In this document: positions 24,817 through 32,434 of the stretch, piece after piece
Numbering within the stretch: the stretch's first letter is position 1
Layout of the letters: every line of letters starts with the position of its first letter
Assembly: GCA_963717135.1 (NCBI GenBank)
Contig: CAVQVN010000009.1
Coordinates: 372,001 to 436,000, forward strand
Direction of reading: 5' to 3'
Length of the DNA: 64,000 nt
Origin: UBA4744 sp963717135
GTDB lineage: Bacteria; Actinomycetota; Acidimicrobiia; Spongiisociales; UBA4744
The notes under the pieces: generated by a model
What the model was told of the DNA's origin: nothing
Database searches by the model: none
What the model saw: only the letters and a program-made list of their open reading frames with translations
Position numbers and translations under genes: made by a program

Positions 24817-26064
24817 TCAGGGGAGGATGGCGTCGAGGAGGCGCTCGGCGGACACTTCGCCGAAAACGGTGACGACGAAGGCGATGGTGGGGATGAGCAA
24901 TCCCGCCGCGGTTCGGATCGCGGTATGAGCGCCGGTGGGTGAGCCAGGAGCGTCCCGGATCTTGTCGTGGAGGAAGAGGAGATCTCGGAGCTGCGCCGAC
25001 TCCTCGGGCGACAGGTCGACCATGCGTGTCTCAAAAGCGTCGATGCGAGACCGGAACAAGGCCAGCCGTTGTCGACGGCTTCGCTCGATGATCTTGCGGA
25101 CGCTGGCCCGATTGCCGAAAGCCAGCCCGATGGTGGTGAGGTAGCCGATCACCACGAACCCCACCGCCAGCGGCAGCACCAGCGGAGAATCCCACCCCAC
25201 CAGCACCACCGTCAGCACCAGGAAGAAGGTGGTATACATCCCGGCCGCGAACCCTTGTACGGTCGTCTTCCGCATCACCTTGTGGACCTCGGGCGAGTCG
25301 GCCGGACTCGGCCAGAAGAGGTGGTGGTCGTATCTTGCCTCTCGGGCCGTAAACGCCCGGTTGAAAAGGTTTCCCCAGTAGATGGGCGCCATCCCGAAGT
25401 CGACCAGCAGCCAAGCCACCAGAACGATGCTCCCGGCGGGAAGTCGACCCAGAGCGTCTGGGGTGAACAGAACACAGGCCAGCAGCATGATGGCCGCCAC
25501 CGCTACCCCCGCCGCCAGCATCACCGGCAGCCGGAGCCATCGCCGGGTGAAGTCGGCCAGCTCTCGCACGTCGGACTCTCGTACGATTGTGGGAAGCAGC
25601 GCCGTCCAGTCTTCCATGTATCTCTTATACCTCTCCGGTGGCTCGACGCCGGGAGGCGGAGCCGACCCCGCGTTCTCGGCTTCGAGGGCGAAGTACGCCG
25701 CGATGACGATCGCCCACCGGCCCCAGGGAACCTCCGCCCACTCCCCGAACAGGGCGGTGGCAACCAGCACAACCAAAAGCCTGATGCCGGCACCCATCAA
25801 ACCCGCCAGCATGGTGGCTCCCAGGCTCATCGGAGCCAGGCCCAGCCGGCCATGGATCAGGTTCTGCAGACCCGGTAGGAAGCCGCCGCTGGTACCGAAG
25901 TACTCCCTCCGGAGTTTCTCCACCCGGACATCGAAGGCGGCGCTACGCCCGTCCGGCTCTTCGAATTGGGGCTCGACCGAGGGTGGCGGCGGGGTGGGTT
26001 GCGGGGTCGAGTTTGTCTCCGCCGTCGTCTTCGCTTGGTTCGACACCTGCCGTGTGTCTGCCAC
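24817..26064 (-). CDS. Paralogous polytopic membrane protein, copy A
   Basis: A 415-residue protein from a GTG with AGAGGTGA upstream. The N-terminal ~60 residues are polar and Pro-rich ('STPQPTPPPPSVEPQFEEP'). About seven hydrophobic segments follow, for example 'LLVVLVATALFGEWAEVPWG', 'GVAVAAIMLLACVLFTPDAL', 'YTTFFLVLTVVLVGW' and 'LVLPLAVGFVVIGYLTTIGL'. A conserved soluble patch 'DHHLFWPSPADSPEV' sits between them, and the protein ends 'VFGEVSAERLLDAILP'. No family is recognised. It is the leftmost of three tandem paralogues and appears intact. Transport or enzymatic function is not indicated. Confidence 0.75.
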   Translation of the reverse strand: MADTRQVSNQAKTTAETNSTPQPTPPPPSVEPQFEEPDGRSAAFDVRVEKLRREYFGTSGGFLPGLQNLIHGRLGLAPMSLGATMLAGLMGAGIRLLVVLVATALFGEWAEVPWGRWAIVIAAYFALEAENAGSAPPPGVEPPERYKRYMEDWTALLPTIVRESDVRELADFTRRWLRLPVMLAAGVAVAAIMLLACVLFTPDALGRLPAGSIVLVAWLLVDFGMAPIYWGNLFNRAFTAREARYDHHLFWPSPADSPEVHKVMRKTTVQGFAAGMYTTFFLVLTVVLVGWDSPLVLPLAVGFVVIGYLTTIGLAFGNRASVRKIIERSRRQRLALFRSRIDAFETRMVDLSPEESAQLRDLLFLHDKIRDAPGSPTGAHTAIRTAAGLLIPTIAFVVTVFGEVSAERLLDAILP

Positions 26065-26163
26065 GGGTCACCTCTGCGCGCGATCCCGGTGTACCTCTGC
26101 ATCAACAGAACTAACCCAACAAGCTCTTGCCGACCAGAGGAAAAAGGCCCAACTCCGATCTCA
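26065..26163 (-). repeat. Duplicated spacer upstream of copy A
   Basis: Read leftward, this ~100-base spacer contains GAGATCGGAGTTGGGCC, CCTCTGGT, TTGGGTTAGTTCTGTT (the run here is TTGGGTTAGTTCTGTTGATG) and a GAGGTGA ribosome-binding site before the GTG of copy A. The same blocks recur at 27426-27536 and 28803-28917, so each paralogue was copied with its upstream region. It may hold the promoter. Confidence 0.75.
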
Positions 26164-27425
26164 GGGGAGGATGGCGTCGAGGAGGCGTTCGGCCGAAACT
26201 TCTCCGAACACGGTGATAACGAACGCGATGGTAGGGACGATCAGCGCCGCCGCCGTGCGCACGAGGGTGCGGGAGTGAGCGGGTGTGGCGGCGGCATCCC
26301 GGATCTCGCGGTGCAGAAACAGGAGATCGCGGAGACGCTCCGATTCCTCGTGTGACAGGTCGGCGAAGCGCGATTCGAAGAGGTGTTGATGCGCTGCCGC
26401 AACACGGCCAGTCGCAGTTGACGGCTCCGCTCTACGATCTTGCGGATACTGGCCCGGTTGCTGACGGCCAGGCCGATGGTGGTGAGGTAGCCGATCACCA
26501 CGAAACCCACGGCCAGCGGCAGCACGAGCGGCGAATCCCACGACACCAGGACCGCCGACAGCACCAAAAAGAAAGTGATCCACATCCCGGCCGTGGACGC
26601 TTGGAAGATCGTCCTTCCCATCTCCTTGCCGACCTCGGGCGAATCGGCCGGACTCGGCCAAAAAAGATGGTGCTCGTACCTGGCCTGGCGGGCCATTATG
26701 GCCCAGTTGACGAGGTTGTTGCTCCAGATGGGTAGTGCCCCGAAATCGTAGAGCAGCAGGGCCAGCAAAACGATGCTCCCGGCGGGAAGGTCGCCCAGGG
26801 CGGTCGGCGCGCTGAGCCAGCCGGCCAGCAGCATGACGGCCGCCACCGCCACTCCCGCCGTCGCCACTACCGGCCGCCGGTACAAGCGCCGGGTGAAGGC
26901 GGCCAGATCTCGCAGGTCGGACTCCCGGGCGATGGTCGCGAGCAGCGCCGTCCAGTTCTCAATCAACCGCATGTAGCGCGGCGGCGTAGGGCCGTCGACG
27001 TCTGGAAAGAAGACCGTTCGTCCGGCGTCGGCCACAATGTAGAACACGAGGATCGCCGCCCACCGACCCCAGGGAATCCCGGTCCACTGACCGGCCAGGG
27101 CAGTCGCCAGAACTACGACGGCCAGCCTGATACCAACCCCCGTCAGCCCGAAGAGGACAGCGGCCCTTGCACTCACCGGTGCCAGCCGGAGTCGCCGTCG
27201 AAGTCGATCCTGCAGGCTGCGCAAGACCTCCTGGGGGCCTGAGCCGTAGACCTTGCGCAATTCCTCCAACAAGGTGTCGAACGCTTCGGTACGTTCGTGC
27301 CGAAACTCGGGCGGGATCTCCGGCGGTTCCGGTGCTGTACCCGCCTCCGCGGCGGTGCTCACCACCACCTTCGTCGTGGATTCGGCCATCTGCGCCCCTC
27401 CCGGGACCTGCGGTGTCGTTGCCAC
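26161..27425 (-). pseudogene. Paralogous polytopic membrane protein, copy B (frameshifted)
   Basis: From the GTG at 27425 the frame matches copies A and C through 'VERSRQLRLAVLRQRINT', then runs into unrelated sequence. The expected C-terminus ('FESRFADLSHEESERL' to 'VFGEVSAERLLDAILP') continues in another frame down to 26161. Comparing the junction (26378-26384) with the expected ACC-TTC-GAA shows two extra bases (a CT/TC duplication). Restoring them gives about 420 residues, like copy C. The last transmembrane segment and conserved tail are lost in the in-frame product. I see no slippery heptamer, so a mutation or sequencing error is more likely than programmed shifting. Confidence 0.8.
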
Positions 27426-27536
27426 GAATCACCTCCGCGCCACCTGCAGCGGCGCGTCTCAATACTGCTCCGCAAGAACAGAACTATCCCAATCAGTTCA
27501 AGCCCACCAGAGGAAAAGGGCCCAACTCCGATCTCA
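27426..27536 (-). repeat. Duplicated spacer upstream of copy B
   Basis: Read leftward it repeats the blocks GAGATCGGAGTTGGGCC, TTTTCCTCTGGT, ATTGGGATAGTTCTGTT, CGCGGAGGTG seen before copies A and C. It also shares GCGCCGC-GCAGGTGGCGCGGAGGTG with the spacer before copy C, which is closer to it than the spacer of copy A is. Confidence 0.75.
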
Positions 27537-28802
27537 GGGCAGGATGGCGTCGAGGAAGCGCTCGGCCGACACTTCGCCGAACACGGTGATGGCGAACACG
27601 ATGGTGGGGACGATCAATCCCGCTGCGGCGCGCAAGAGGGTGTGGGTGGTTGATGTGGTGGGGGCGTCGCGGATTCTGTCGTGGAGGAAGAGGAGCTCCC
27701 GGAGCTGCTCCGACTCCTGTGTTGAAAGGTCGGTGAAGCGTGACTTGAAGGGGCTGATACGCTGTCGCAGCTCCTCTAGTTGCTGCTGGCGGACCCGCTC
27801 GACGATCTTGCGGACGCTGGCGCGGTCCCCAAAGGCTGCGCCAATGGTGGTGAGGTAGCCGATCACGATGAACCCCACCGCCAGCGGCACCACCACCGGT
27901 GAATCCCACGACACCAGGACCAACGTGAGCACCAGGTAGACGGTGATCCACCACGCCAGCGCTCGTACGTTCCACATCTGCATCGCCTTCCGGACCTCGG
28001 GCGAGTCGGCCGGACTCGGCCAGAACAGGTCGTGGTCGTACCTGGCCTGGCGGGCCGTGAACGCCCACGCGAAGAGGTCCCAGAAGACCATCAGCGCCCC
28101 GAAGTCGTAGAGCAGAAAAGCCAGCAGGACGATGCTGCCGGCGGGAAGCTCGTTCATCCCAGTTGGAGCAAGCAGCCAACCGGCCCCCAGCATGAGGGCC
28201 GCCACCGCCACACCGCAAGCCACCATCACCGACAGCCGGGTCCAGCGCCGGAGGAAGGCGGCCAGGTCTTGCAGGTCGGATTCCCGGACGATCGTGGGAA
28301 GCAGCGGGGTCATGTCCTCCCCCATCTTCCTGATGCGCGGCCCCGGCTCGACATCGGGAGGCGGGGTGAACGTCAGCCCCGAAGCCTCGAACAACCCATA
28401 GAACACGAGGATCACCGCCCACCGGCCCCAAGGAATGTCGGCCCACTGCCCGATCAGCGCGGTGACCAGCAGCGCCAGAGCCAGCCTGATGCCAAACCCC
28501 AGTGCACCGGCGAGCGCAAAGGCTCCCGAACTCAACGGAGCCAGCCCGAGCCGTCGACGAATCGAAACAACCAGAGGGGAGAAGAGACGCGCAGCGCTGG
28601 AGCCGAACAACCTGCGGACCTCCTCCACACGGGCGTCCAACGCCTCGCTTCGCCCGGCCGGCTCCTCGGGTTGAGCCTCGAACGCGGGTGAGGGCGGGCC
28701 GGGCTCCGGGGTCGTGCCTGCCTCCGCGACAGAACTCCCCACCACCTCCGACATGGAGTCGGCCATCTGCGCCCCTCCCGGCGCCTGTGGTGTCGTTGCC
28801 AC
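27534..28802 (-). CDS. Paralogous polytopic membrane protein, copy C
   Basis: A 422-residue protein from a GTG at 28802 with GGAGG six bases upstream; the N-terminus 'ATTPQAPGGAQMADSM' matches copy B's 'ATTPQVPGGAQMAES', which fixes the start although the frame is open to 29075. It shares with the others a Pro/Glu-rich leader, about seven transmembrane segments, 'DHDLFWPSPADSPEVRKAM', 'PLAVGFIVIGYLTTIGAAFG', and 'VFGEVSAERFLDAILP'. It appears intact. No known family is recognised; the acidic residues next to the conserved 'FWPSPADSPEV' patch are worth mutational interest only if a function is found. Confidence 0.75.
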   Translation of the reverse strand: MATTPQAPGGAQMADSMSEVVGSSVAEAGTTPEPGPPSPAFEAQPEEPAGRSEALDARVEEVRRLFGSSAARLFSPLVVSIRRRLGLAPLSSGAFALAGALGFGIRLALALLVTALIGQWADIPWGRWAVILVFYGLFEASGLTFTPPPDVEPGPRIRKMGEDMTPLLPTIVRESDLQDLAAFLRRWTRLSVMVACGVAVAALMLGAGWLLAPTGMNELPAGSIVLLAFLLYDFGALMVFWDLFAWAFTARQARYDHDLFWPSPADSPEVRKAMQMWNVRALAWWITVYLVLTLVLVSWDSPVVVPLAVGFIVIGYLTTIGAAFGDRASVRKIVERVRQQQLEELRQRISPFKSRFTDLSTQESEQLRELLFLHDRIRDAPTTSTTHTLLRAAAGLIVPTIVFAITVFGEVSAERFLDAILP

Positions 28803-28917
28803 GAGCCACCTCCGCGCCACCTGCGGCGGCGCCTCTCGAAATACCTCCGCACCAACAGAACTAACCCAATGGGTTCCGGTCGACCAGAGGACAAAGGCCC
28901 AACCTCGATCTCCGGCA
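28803..28917 (-). repeat. Duplicated spacer upstream of copy C
   Basis: Read leftward: GAGATCGAGGTTGGGCC, CCTCTGGTCG, ATTGGGTTAGTTCTGTTGG, then GGCGCGGAGGTGG before the GTG. It is the third instance of the spacer. Its outer end begins at the point where, for copies A and B, the preceding paralogue's stop codon lies, yet no fourth copy follows to the right. Confidence 0.75.
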
Positions 28918-29085
28918 ATCGGTTTCGCCGTGGCGCAATGGCGTTTCTCACGGTGACCGCCCTCATTCACCAGTCTCAGTCTCGCCGAGACATGTACCGA
29001 CCTCGCCGAACGAGTTGTGACGTAATCCTCTAGACGTGTCCCGCAGGTGGACGGAGAGTCGAAGGGAGGCGACACGGAGGTCCGT

Positions 29086-29586
29086 GTGTCACATGTTCTG
29101 AAGAAGGTGGGAACCGCCTGGCTGATGCTGATCGGACTCGCAACCGCCGCGACAGTTGGACTCGGATTGATACTGCGCTACCAACCCGCACCGCTCATGA
29201 AGCCGGCACGGCGGTTCGCGGGACGGGTGCTCAACCCTCCGGTGATGTGGTACACGAACCGGTTCGGTCGCAAGTCCCAACCCCTCGTGTACCACCGGGG
29301 ACGGAAGTCGGGCAGAGAGTACGTGACCCCGCTCTGCATGGTCTCGACACCCGAAGGGTTCATCGTCCCCGCCGCGTTCGGCCCGCACGTGGACTGGCTG
29401 GCCAATCTGCGAGCCACTCCCGAATCGAGAGTCTTCTACGACGGTGCCACCTACGAGACTCTCGCTGAGGTGATCGACTTCGAGCAAGCCATCGACTACG
29501 CAGGTGGCAAACCCGGATGTCCGTGCTGGACCCAATTCAAGGTGAAGAATCTGGTCCTGCTGCGTCCGCTTGCCCGGGCCGGCTGA
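29086..29586 (+). CDS. Deazaflavin-dependent nitroreductase-family oxidoreductase (DDN-like)
   Basis: A 166-residue protein. An N-terminal membrane anchor ('TAWLMLIGLATAATVGLGLI') is followed by the DDN split-barrel: 'NPPVMWYTNRFGRKSQPLVY', 'RGRKSGREYVTPLCMV', 'GFIVPAAFGPHVDWLANLRA'. Family members use F420H2, or in some cases FMN. The GTG at 29086 is chosen because GGAGG (29076-29080) sits at proper distance; the frame is open to 29047. It is alone between the paralogue array and the Asp23 operon. A cofactor of F420 type would agree with an actinobacterial host. Confidence 0.85.
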   Translation: MSHVLKKVGTAWLMLIGLATAATVGLGLILRYQPAPLMKPARRFAGRVLNPPVMWYTNRFGRKSQPLVYHRGRKSGREYVTPLCMVSTPEGFIVPAAFGPHVDWLANLRATPESRVFYDGATYETLAEVIDFEQAIDYAGGKPGCPCWTQFKVKNLVLLRPLARAG

Positions 29587-29712
29587 CCAGCCGGCGAAAC
29601 CAGGGCGTGCAACCGACCCTACCACGCGTACGCGTGGGGATCTCGACACATCAGTAGTGTTGGTAAGAGAAGTCCCGCGACCGGCATCGCCGCGACTACA
29701 AGGAGGCAGGGT

Positions 29713-30138
29713 ATGGAGAACGAGAGCATGCAGGAACCACCGCCCATCGAAGGGTACGTCCTGGAGACCGGGAAGGGCATCACCACCGTGGCCGACATCG
29801 TGGTTGCCAAAATGGCCGGGATCGCCGCCGCCGAGGTCGACGGCGTCCACGAACTAGGGACATCCTTTCGGCGTCTGCTGGGCCGGGTCAGCCCGACCGA
29901 GTCGCTGACCCGAGGGGTCAATGTCGAGGTCGGCAAGCGAGAAACGGCCATCGACCTGGTCGTCGTGGTCGACTACGGGTACTCGATTCCCGATGTAGCC
30001 CAAAAACTGCGCGAGAACGTCATCACCCGGGTCGAGGACGGTACCGGCCTCACCGTCAAAGAAGTCAACATCGAAGTCACCGACCTGTTCGTTCCCAGCG
30101 GGGAAGCCCAACCGGTCACCGCTTCCAGAGTCGAATGA
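29713..30138 (+). CDS. Asp23/Gls24 family envelope stress protein
   Basis: A 141-residue Asp23 protein: 'GKGITTVADIVVAKMAGIAA', 'AEVDGVHELG', 'RGVNVEVGKRETAIDLVVVV', 'DYGYSIPDVAQKLRENVI', 'VKEVNIEVTDLFVP'. In Staphylococcus aureus, Asp23 is membrane-associated through AmaP and linked to cell-wall stress. AAGGAGG precedes the ATG. It is first of a four-gene operon with four-base overlaps, including two membrane partners and a DUF2273 protein, which is the standard Asp23 neighbourhood. Confidence 0.92.
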   Translation: MENESMQEPPPIEGYVLETGKGITTVADIVVAKMAGIAAAEVDGVHELGTSFRRLLGRVSPTESLTRGVNVEVGKRETAIDLVVVVDYGYSIPDVAQKLRENVITRVEDGTGLTVKEVNIEVTDLFVPSGEAQPVTASRVE

Positions 30139-30659
30139 CCAGAACCATCCTCCTGCGGATCCTGGGCCTGCTGACGGCGGCAGCCCTGGCCCTGGCGGCC
30201 GTCGGGCTGATCACATTCGGGCTGGAGCGTTCGATGGCCTGGCTGTCGGACGCCCTCCAATCGTTCGAGAACTGGGCACGGACCCCTCCCCGGGAAGGAG
30301 CCGCCGTGCTGACCGGAACCGGGTTGGTAGTGCTGGCGGCCATCATCGCCGTGGTCGTCGCCGGCCGGCGGATTCGCGGTGTGAAGACCCTCGAGAAGTC
30401 TCCGGCGGGATCTACCGACATCGACATGGGCTCCGTGGCGCAAGCCGTCGAGCTTTCGCTTCGATCCATCGACCCGAACACGCACGCGACGGCGAGACGC
30501 AGCAGGCTGCGAGTCGTGGCACCGGTGGGAGCCGCCGACCGGTTCGAAGCCGCCGACCGGGCGAGCCGTTTGGTGGGCGAGACCCTCGAGCAAATGGGGC
30601 TGTCCGACACGCCGTTCACCGTCGCTGTGGCACGCAGCGCCGAAAAGAGGGTCACGTGA
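30135..30659 (+). CDS. Asp23-operon membrane protein (DUF6286/AmaP-like)
   Basis: A 174-residue protein with two transmembrane segments, near residues 8-28 ('ILGLLTAAALALAAVGLITF') and 57-77 ('AVLTGTGLVVLAAIIAVVVA'), then a soluble domain with 'VAQAVELSLRSIDP' and 'SRLRVVAPVGAADRFEAADR'. Position and layout match the AmaP-like anchors that accompany Asp23 in actinobacteria. It overlaps asp23 by four bases and the next gene by four. The start is an ATG. Confidence 0.75.
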   Translation: MTRTILLRILGLLTAAALALAAVGLITFGLERSMAWLSDALQSFENWARTPPREGAAVLTGTGLVVLAAIIAVVVAGRRIRGVKTLEKSPAGSTDIDMGSVAQAVELSLRSIDPNTHATARRSRLRVVAPVGAADRFEAADRASRLVGETLEQMGLSDTPFTVAVARSAEKRVT

Positions 30660-31210
30660 GGATCGCGCAACGCCTCTCTGCGCTCCTCGCCTGGCTGGCG
30701 ATCCTGACGACGGGAGTGTTCTTGATCGGTGAAGGAACCGGACTCGCCGGGGGAAGGTGGCGAGACACGGTGGCCGATGTTGCGGTGTGGATCGACCGGC
30801 CTTTTCAGGACCGGTGGGTCGCCGCACTACTCGGGGTACTGATCGGATCCGTGGCACTCACCGTGCTGGTGGCGCAGTTCGTTCCCGTGCGGCTCACCCG
30901 ACGGTCCTCGGTGGTCGACCGGGGCACCGCCGGATCGACCAGGGTAGGCGCCGCGGCCGTCCGGCGGGCCGTCACCCAGCGGATCCGCGAGGTTCCCGGG
31001 GTGCTCGCCGCCGCTCCGATCAAGCAACGCCGGCGGCTCGTGATGCGAGTCGAGATCGGGCATACCGAGAAGAGCGACCGGCTGGTTCAGGACATCCGGG
31101 ACAACCTCGATGATGCCTTCTGGAATTCCCTCGGCACAACGCCCATCCCTGTCGATATCCACCTCTACTACGTACCAAATCTTCGTCCAGCTGTGCGGGA
31201 GACAATATGA
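30656..31210 (+). CDS. Asp23-operon membrane protein, alkaline shock-type
   Basis: A 184-residue protein from a GTG. Two transmembrane segments ('LSALLAWLAILTTGVFLIGE', about 8-27, and 'WVAALLGVLIGSVALTVLVA', about 54-73) precede a soluble domain with 'VGAAAVRRAVTQRIREVPGV' and 'RLVMRVEIGHTEKSDRLVQD'. It is laid out like its upstream neighbour and is probably an old paralogue or partner of it. Four-base overlaps on both sides indicate coupled translation. Confidence 0.7.
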   Translation: MRIAQRLSALLAWLAILTTGVFLIGEGTGLAGGRWRDTVADVAVWIDRPFQDRWVAALLGVLIGSVALTVLVAQFVPVRLTRRSSVVDRGTAGSTRVGAAAVRRAVTQRIREVPGVLAAAPIKQRRRLVMRVEIGHTEKSDRLVQDIRDNLDDAFWNSLGTTPIPVDIHLYYVPNLRPAVRETI

Positions 31211-31383
31211 GCGCAAAGACCTACGGCATGATCATCGGAATCGCCCTGGCCGTCATCTGGCACTGGCTCGGCGGCGAAGCCGTGCTCTGGTCGGTGATTC
31301 TGGGACTGGTGGGTTTCCTCGTCGGATGGATCCTCGAAAACCCACAGGGCCTGATCAAAGCGCTCCAACGTCTCGAACGGTGA
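31207..31383 (+). CDS. DUF2273-type small membrane protein
   Basis: A 58-residue protein too short for most gene finders. 'YGMIIGIALAVIWHWLGGEA' and 'VLWSVILGLVGFLVGWILEN' form two transmembrane helices, the DUF2273 pattern that typically ends Asp23 operons. The ATG overlaps the previous stop (ATGA). It ends 'GLIKALQRLER'. Function unknown; probably part of the same envelope complex. Confidence 0.85.
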   Translation: MSAKTYGMIIGIALAVIWHWLGGEAVLWSVILGLVGFLVGWILENPQGLIKALQRLER

Positions 31384-31684
31384 CCCAATAGTCGGGTGTT
31401 GTCGACGACGTCGCTCGAGTCCATCGGATCTCCCCGCCGGGGCAGGGCCACCTTGCCGTTTCAGTCGATCGGCAATGGTCGGCCGACAATCTCCCGGAGG
31501 GAGCCCTCGCGGGCCGCAGCGATCCACGCTTTTCTGGCGTTCATGACTTCGGCCACTGGCTACCGGGGCATCTTCCCAAAGGCCGAGCAGTCGGGCTTCA
31601 TGTCCCGCACCCGTTTCGCCGCCTGGTTACAGCCTGCCGTGTTTCCGTCACACCCCACCCATAGGGTCAATATGGAGGTGTTAC
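31384..31684. other. Intergenic stretch with no gene seen
   Basis: 301 bases between the Asp23 operon and the DUF4262 gene. Open frames here lack starts with ribosome-binding sites and read as low-complexity shadow. The last 40 bases must hold the DUF4262 promoter and its GGAGG site. No convincing terminator hairpin was found after the operon. Confidence 0.5.
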
Positions 31685-32176
31685 ATGGACCCGCAAACCC
31701 AGGCATGGTTCGACCAGTACGACGCACACATAACCACCACAATCCGGCGTTACGGCTGGTTCATTCAGTACGTAGGCGGAGATAGTTGCTCTCGACCCTC
31801 ATGCCCCTGTACCGGCGACGACGGCCCGTCGTTTGCGTATACGGTCGGTCTGTTCGGGCTCAATCATCCGGAGCTGTTGATCTTCGACGTGGCGCCGCAG
31901 AAGGCCGCCACCGTGCTCAACGAACTTGGAAACCGTGTCCGCGCCGGCGGGTCTCTCCTCCCCGGGATGACCGTCGAAGGCTGGGATCGGACAATCATCA
32001 TCGAGCATGTGCCGAATCCGGGTGAGATCGTTCTGACGGCCAACGACTATTACCAGCGCCCGCCGGAAGTATCGGTTCCGGTGGTTCAGATCACCTACTG
32101 CGACGATCAGGGACGATTCCCGTGGGAAGCAGGCTGCCGCAGCGACCAGCCGCGACCCGGGACCTTCCGGGCGTAG
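31685..32176 (+). CDS. DUF4262 family protein
   Basis: A 163-residue DUF4262 protein. The family phrase 'FAYTVGLFGLNHPELLIFDV' is intact, with 'GWFIQYVGGD' upstream and 'PVVQITYCDDQGRFPWEAGC' near the end. A cysteine cluster 'SCSRPSCPC' (residues ~34-42) is unusual and could bind a metal. GGAGG lies seven bases before the ATG. Function unknown. Confidence 0.85.
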   Translation: MDPQTQAWFDQYDAHITTTIRRYGWFIQYVGGDSCSRPSCPCTGDDGPSFAYTVGLFGLNHPELLIFDVAPQKAATVLNELGNRVRAGGSLLPGMTVEGWDRTIIIEHVPNPGEIVLTANDYYQRPPEVSVPVVQITYCDDQGRFPWEAGCRSDQPRPGTFRA

Positions 32177-32398
32177 ACAAGGTGCCTTCGTTCGATAACG
32201 CAACCGGAACCGGGCTCACTGCATCGGTGTACTCGTACGTCGGCATCGAGTCAGTCACCAAATCCTCTGATGAGGATGATCCCCATTCAAGGATCGACGA
32301 CCGGCAACAGATCGTCACTTGGGCGCTCACCATGTTTGGCTGGCCAGCTCGGAAATGTGTCTCTCTCATTGTCTGATCATGCCCACTGTTTTCTGTCG

Positions 32399-32434
32399 TT
32401 GACCTGTCTTACAATCGAACATATGTTCGATAGA
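32399..32434 (+). promoter_or_regulatory. Promoter with LexA (SOS) box upstream of HNH gene
   Basis: A -35-like TTGACC (32399-32404) and a -10-like TATGTT (32422-32427) are exactly 17 bases apart. TCGAACATATGTTCGA (32415-32430) is a perfect palindrome matching the actinobacterial/Bacillus LexA consensus CGAAC-N4-GTTCG, and it covers the -10. Transcription would begin about 32434-32435, next to the ATG at 32435, implying a leaderless or near-leaderless mRNA repressed by LexA. Confidence 0.75.

Noticed and set aside
26378..26384. Programmed frameshift in membrane paralogue B
   Set aside because: No slippery heptamer and no downstream structure seen. Copies A and C read through without it, so an insertion is the better reading.
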